Shown here piece after piece: positions 59,422 to 64,000 of a stretch of 64,000 nt of DNA (position 1 is its first letter; every line of letters begins with the position of its first letter). Made by a program: the position numbers and the translations under genes. The DNA comes from Corbicula japonica (lineage: Eukaryota; Mollusca; Bivalvia; Venerida; Cyrenidae), in NCBI GenBank assembly GCA_038501625.1, contig JAZAYU010000179.1, forward strand, positions 868,001-932,000. The letters are read 5' to 3'. Under the pieces are notes generated by a model. The model searched no databases. It was given only the letters and a program-made list of their open reading frames with translations, and was not told where the DNA came from.

Positions 59422-61704
59422 CTAGAGAGCTTTTAACACTGACTAGGTTATTGTTTGTTTGCTGCTGTTTCTTTTTCAAGTCAAGTTTGTCTTCAGTTGC
59501 GCTATGAATGAAATGACAGCATTGTTTCTAAAAAGTATTGAGATGTTAGTCCTGGAGAACTAAACAAAATCCTATCTAAACAATATTTTCATATTTTAGA
59601 CCCCATTCAAACTGCGTTATTTTCTATTCTCAGTCTTCGATCAATCCCCTGCCAGCTTAAATCTTACTTTACTGAGCAAAATTAAGAAGTATCCACTTTT
59701 ATGCTTATTTTTTCATCAAGGTATTTTTATTTAATACGGTACACACAGAATAGTGTTTTATTATTACACTTCAGTTGTTGTTTTTTAGTTAAATTGCTTG
59801 TTTTCCACACAGAGAACTGAGCGACTGAATAACAATTAATAAAAGATTTTAATACACAGTACTTTGAATCGAAACGGAGGTAATTGGCTGTTTTAAATTT
59901 CTAGCAATGTTTATGGAGCACTACTTGTTTTATAAACAAATGTTTTGTGATTTTATGAACCACGAGAACCTAAGAAATTGATTTTTTAATAAACATAAAT
60001 ATTTTTAGAACCACTTACTTCTTCCTGAAACCGTTGTAATAAAAAAAATAGGGTCTACATGGGATCTATACTACATAAACTCATCTTTTTTGTTTTGTTT
60101 TGATAGATCGGGATCGATATCAGTCTATCCACACCGAATTTACTATCAAATACCAAGTTCTCTGAAAATTCGTGTTCCGACTGTATAAGAGTGTATAAGG
60201 TTATTAACCCCGATCCTATTTTGTCAAGCCAAAATGTAAACACAGTTTTTTAAATATCAGCATCGAAACAAATATTGCACTAACCTTAACAAATCTGGTA
60301 TCCTTTGAAAAGTCATCTTCTCTTCTGTTGAATTCCGCCGACCACTGGCTAGGAAATTTAGAACATAACATCCATTTTTTCATTTTTCCGATGCCATACT
60401 AAAAATTATCGCCTCGGGACAAAGTTTGGTTACAAAGAATGATATGCGTGAATTCTGATTGGACGAGCGAGCCGCAGTCTAATGCGTCACATATTCTTGC
60501 AGCGGTTCGATCAAATTTTTAAATACTCGTCCAATCAAAATAACTTCTTCATTATCGTTCGTCCAATCAAAATTCAAAATTAACTTATGCTGGTTTAAAA
60601 TCAAATTTCCTTCTTAGACAAATGATCAAGATGTATATACTTAATGCACACTTCTATATTTTCTACAAGATCACTTAACATCACACAGCTGAAATAAACA
60701 AAAGATTACACATATTGTTTGTGCACAGTGGACTACCGAATTTTGCTAAAATCATTTGTTTATAAACAGAATATATGAAAACAACGGTGCTGGTTTTTAC
60801 CAGAAGAAAATTTATAAACGATTCAAACAAAAGTAACAACAACAAAATACAGGAAAATTCTCAGAACAACATCCTCTTCCAGATTTAACTCAAAAATTGA
60901 ACAATCGAAATAGTCTTTAACATTCGAAAACATACAAACACCAACCGTAGTGGTCATAATGGCAAGGGTATTCAAGTGCTAGCCTCATTTTTTGTAAAAC
61001 CAACCATAATGGAAATACATCAACATGCAATCTAAACAAAGCTACTTACGATCCAAACAGAGATCGATACATGTAAAATCTCCCCAATAACAATTTCTGA
61101 ATTAAGAGGGAACAAAAGCTATATTCATGTAGCACAGCTGATATTTAAAAAAAACTGCTTTATTCCAATGCTGACTATATTTTCCATTACAATTGCCATC
61201 ATTCTTGTCATTAACACAAGCAATTATATATTATTGTAAAACCAGATTGTAATAATAAAAAATTAAATGTAATTTATCAGTAGGTAGTACATTCGGTGAC
61301 AGACTGGAAAAAATAACAAATGTTTTATGTTACTTTTAGCAGCACACTAAATAGTGTGCATGCTTGCAAGTCATTCTAGTTTGTGGCAATAAAAAAGGGC
61401 GAATGTTTCGATTCCCAATAAGTATTCATCCTTATTATCACACTTGCAGCAGCTATTTGACAATCATAATTTCCTGTAACATAAAACTAGTTTGTATCCA
61501 TGAAACAACCACCAAATATGAGTTTCTGTGACGTAACACTGGAAGTCCAAATTATACCTAGACAGATGAAATGCATATTCTATTTTCTGGAAGGGCAGTA
61601 AAGGGAAAGGCAACGTGGCTCCTCAAGGCTTTAATGATTTTGGAATATTTAAGTGCAGATTGTTTTATTGTTTAAATAAAAATATAGAACAAATAAAGGC
61701 ATTT
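59422..61704. other. intergenic stretch before gap 2
   Basis: No gene supported. At 60453-60578 there is a small inverted pair (ATTGGACGAG at 60458 against CTCGTCCAAT at 60526 and CGTCCAATCA near 60560), possibly a short MITE. The rest is AT-rich and unassigned. Confidence 0.45.
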
Positions 61705-62204
61705 NNNNNNNNNNNNNNNNNNNNNNNNNNNNNNNNNNNNNNNNNNNNNNNNNNNNNNNNNNNNNNNNNNNNNNNNNNNNNNNNNNNNNNNNNNNNNNNN
61801 NNNNNNNNNNNNNNNNNNNNNNNNNNNNNNNNNNNNNNNNNNNNNNNNNNNNNNNNNNNNNNNNNNNNNNNNNNNNNNNNNNNNNNNNNNNNNNNNNNNN
61901 NNNNNNNNNNNNNNNNNNNNNNNNNNNNNNNNNNNNNNNNNNNNNNNNNNNNNNNNNNNNNNNNNNNNNNNNNNNNNNNNNNNNNNNNNNNNNNNNNNNN
62001 NNNNNNNNNNNNNNNNNNNNNNNNNNNNNNNNNNNNNNNNNNNNNNNNNNNNNNNNNNNNNNNNNNNNNNNNNNNNNNNNNNNNNNNNNNNNNNNNNNNN
62101 NNNNNNNNNNNNNNNNNNNNNNNNNNNNNNNNNNNNNNNNNNNNNNNNNNNNNNNNNNNNNNNNNNNNNNNNNNNNNNNNNNNNNNNNNNNNNNNNNNNN
62201 NNNN
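61705..62204. other. assembly gap (500 N)
   Basis: Exactly 500 N. Confidence 0.99.
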
Positions 62205-64000
62205 TCGTGTCAATAAAAAATGGAACTTATCATGCATTACTTCTTTCTTGGCTACAAATACAAGGAAATTTTGTCCGCTCTGAAACATGGATTTAAGATA
62301 ATTTACAGAAATTTAAAAAGGCTGTTGAAGCGGATGGACTTACAAAGAAGAGTCTCGGAGTCTCCAATTGAAATTATTATCAGTGCCATTTTAAAAGAAC
62401 TTTCTGGAAGTGGTCTTTGCTTAGATTATAAAACAATCTGGAAAAGATTGAAGAGAGTGTATGGTGTACATGTTCGTAGATCAACAGTACTACGCTTAAT
62501 GTGGCTCGCTTGCCCAGAGGATATGGAAAAAAGAAAGGCTAAGCGCTTACTTCGTCGTCAATATTCCTGTCCTGGTCTGGACGTTATTTGGCATATAGAC
62601 GGTTATGACAAAATAAAACTTTTTGGATTTGCGATGGATTTATTCGGAAAATTTTGTGGCTCGAAGTGGGTCAAAGTAATAACAATCCCAAAATAATCTC
62701 GCGGTATTTTCTGCAGGCTATAAAGAACAGTGGTTGCAGGGTTCCAGCAATGATATACGTAGTGACATGGGCGAAGAAAAAACAACGGTTCGTCTGCTTC
62801 AGATATATTTTCGGTATAATCACAATCGTGATCATTCAGCAGAAGAGAGCTTTATTCACGTTAAAAAAACCTCCAATCAAAGAATATAATCAATGTGGAG
62901 CATGTTACGACGTCAGTGGGTTGACTTTTGGATAATTTTTTTCAAAGACATGAGAGACAACAATATTTACTGTGATGGGGATATTTTTCAAAGACGTTGT
63001 CTAATGTACTGCTTCACACCAATAATAAGACGAGAACTGGAAAACTTCGCTAATGAGTGGAATGTTCATGATATTTCCCGTGGAAAAAATAATGGTCCAG
63101 TAGGAAAGCCTGAATTACCAGAATTTTATAACACTTCAAGTTACAGTCACAACTTTTATGAAGACGAAATTTATGTGTGTATGAGTTGTATTCCCAACCA
63201 TTAAATCTAGAAGGGAGCTTTCCTGAATTCTGCAGATTGTTCCAGCTAGTAAACCCGACGTTGCCATCTTCCACGGAAGAAGCATTTGATCTCTACATAG
63301 AGATTATATCGAAGCTTAGAGATTTTCTGTGAATATAAAAATATATTGAATAATAATATAGAAAATAAAAAAACACATATTGTCATTTATTCCACTGTTT
63401 ATAAAAAACTAATATCCGCCATTGATGAATCGCAGGATCTGTCACGGGCGAAATTAAGAGGCGCAAAGATGTATCACAAAGGGCGTGATCTGAATGTGAA
63501 AATAGACAACCCATGCAAAATGATCGTGTCCTTTTGAATGTTGAAAATAATTGATTAAAAGTATTATTTTGTAAACACTGTTTACATATCAGGCTTTCAA
63601 CCTCTCCATACATATATTCAAACTCAAAATAGTTACCACTTTACTACCAACTTACATATGTTGATCAAATGGTTTCATATAAATTTTTCTTGTTACTAGG
63701 TAGAAGTTAAAACTTTCCAGAGACGTCATTCTTGAACAAACGTACTCGTATTTGCGGTTTCCCGCAAGCTATCGTCTGATGAAACATTTTCGAACCTTGA
63801 ATAACAAAGCGTTCTACTCGCAAGAAGTCGTGGAAAGCATTTTGGCATGATGCACTAGGAGGCCATTAAGAACCGCTGCGGTAGCTCAGTTAGCGGGGCA
63901 CTTTACTATTAATCCGAATGTCGTTCATTCAATCGTTTTTGCTTTGGGTTAGGACAGGGTGGACTGGACGTTAAATGACACCACTTACTAGATGATCCCT
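62205..64000. repeat. block duplicated across gap 2, copy 2
   Basis: Starts at the first base after the gap and matches 57334-59130 to the window end, so the true length is unknown. Confidence 0.92.
62220..63204 (+). pseudogene. second copy of the decayed DDE integrase
   Basis: Carries the same two frameshifts and the same stop at the NQRIE position as 57349-58333. The damage therefore predates the duplication, or both are the same locus assembled twice. See the first copy for domains. Confidence 0.8.

Overview
The window looks like a piece of a metazoan nuclear genome, most probably a bivalve mollusc. The basis is AT-rich, intron-dense DNA with GT-AG introns, a secreted C1q-domain gene, NRF-6-type acyltransferase paralogues, non-LTR retrotransposons, tRNA-derived SINE pieces, Tc1-like remnants and very many palindromic repeats. 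The species cannot be named from sequence alone. Two runs of exactly 500 N (14123-14622 and 61705-62204) are scaffold gaps, and each is flanked by a near-identical duplicated block that is better explained as an assembly artefact than as biology.

Four protein-coding genes can be reconstructed exon by exon. (1) 543-1241, minus: the first two coding exons of an NRF-6-like ('nose resistant to fluoxetine') protein; the rest lies off the left edge. (2) 11575-28124, minus: a complete 16-exon NRF-6-like acyltransferase-3 membrane protein of about 765 residues. One of its exons appears twice because of the first assembly duplication. (3) 29426-41151, plus: an 11-exon acyl-CoA synthetase of the 4-coumarate-CoA ligase/luciferase-like group, about 530 residues, ending in the peroxisomal signal SKL. 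(4) 51395-52525, plus: a two-exon secreted C1q-domain protein of about 220 residues with a TATA box and a poly(A) signal. All exon phases join cleanly, which is the main support for these models.

The rest is mostly repeats. From left to right: a frameshifted LINE (5286-7668, minus); a tRNA-SINE and tandem-repeat patch (8040-8690); a block of tandem arrays bounded by short inverted ends (9148-10680); the NRF-6-like gene, whose introns hold a MITE, a deleted Tc1-like element and a long hairpin; the synthetase gene, whose first intron holds a roughly 4 kb fold-back element; a CT microsatellite; a perfect palindrome; GC-rich minisatellites; a 3.4 kb element with perfect 35-bp inverted ends enclosing a 30-bp minisatellite; another perfect palindrome; the C1q gene; a heptamer satellite; a 5'-truncated RNase H LINE with intact 11-bp target-site duplications; and a decayed DDE integrase gene, present twice because of the second assembly duplication.

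No operon-like or clearly new multi-gene system is visible. The NRF-6-like gene and the synthetase are divergent neighbours 1.3 kb apart between start codons, both plausibly in lipid or xenobiotic metabolism, but a shared role is only inference. The strongest unusual signals are the repeat architectures and the assembly duplications, one of which breaks inside a 163-bp hairpin.
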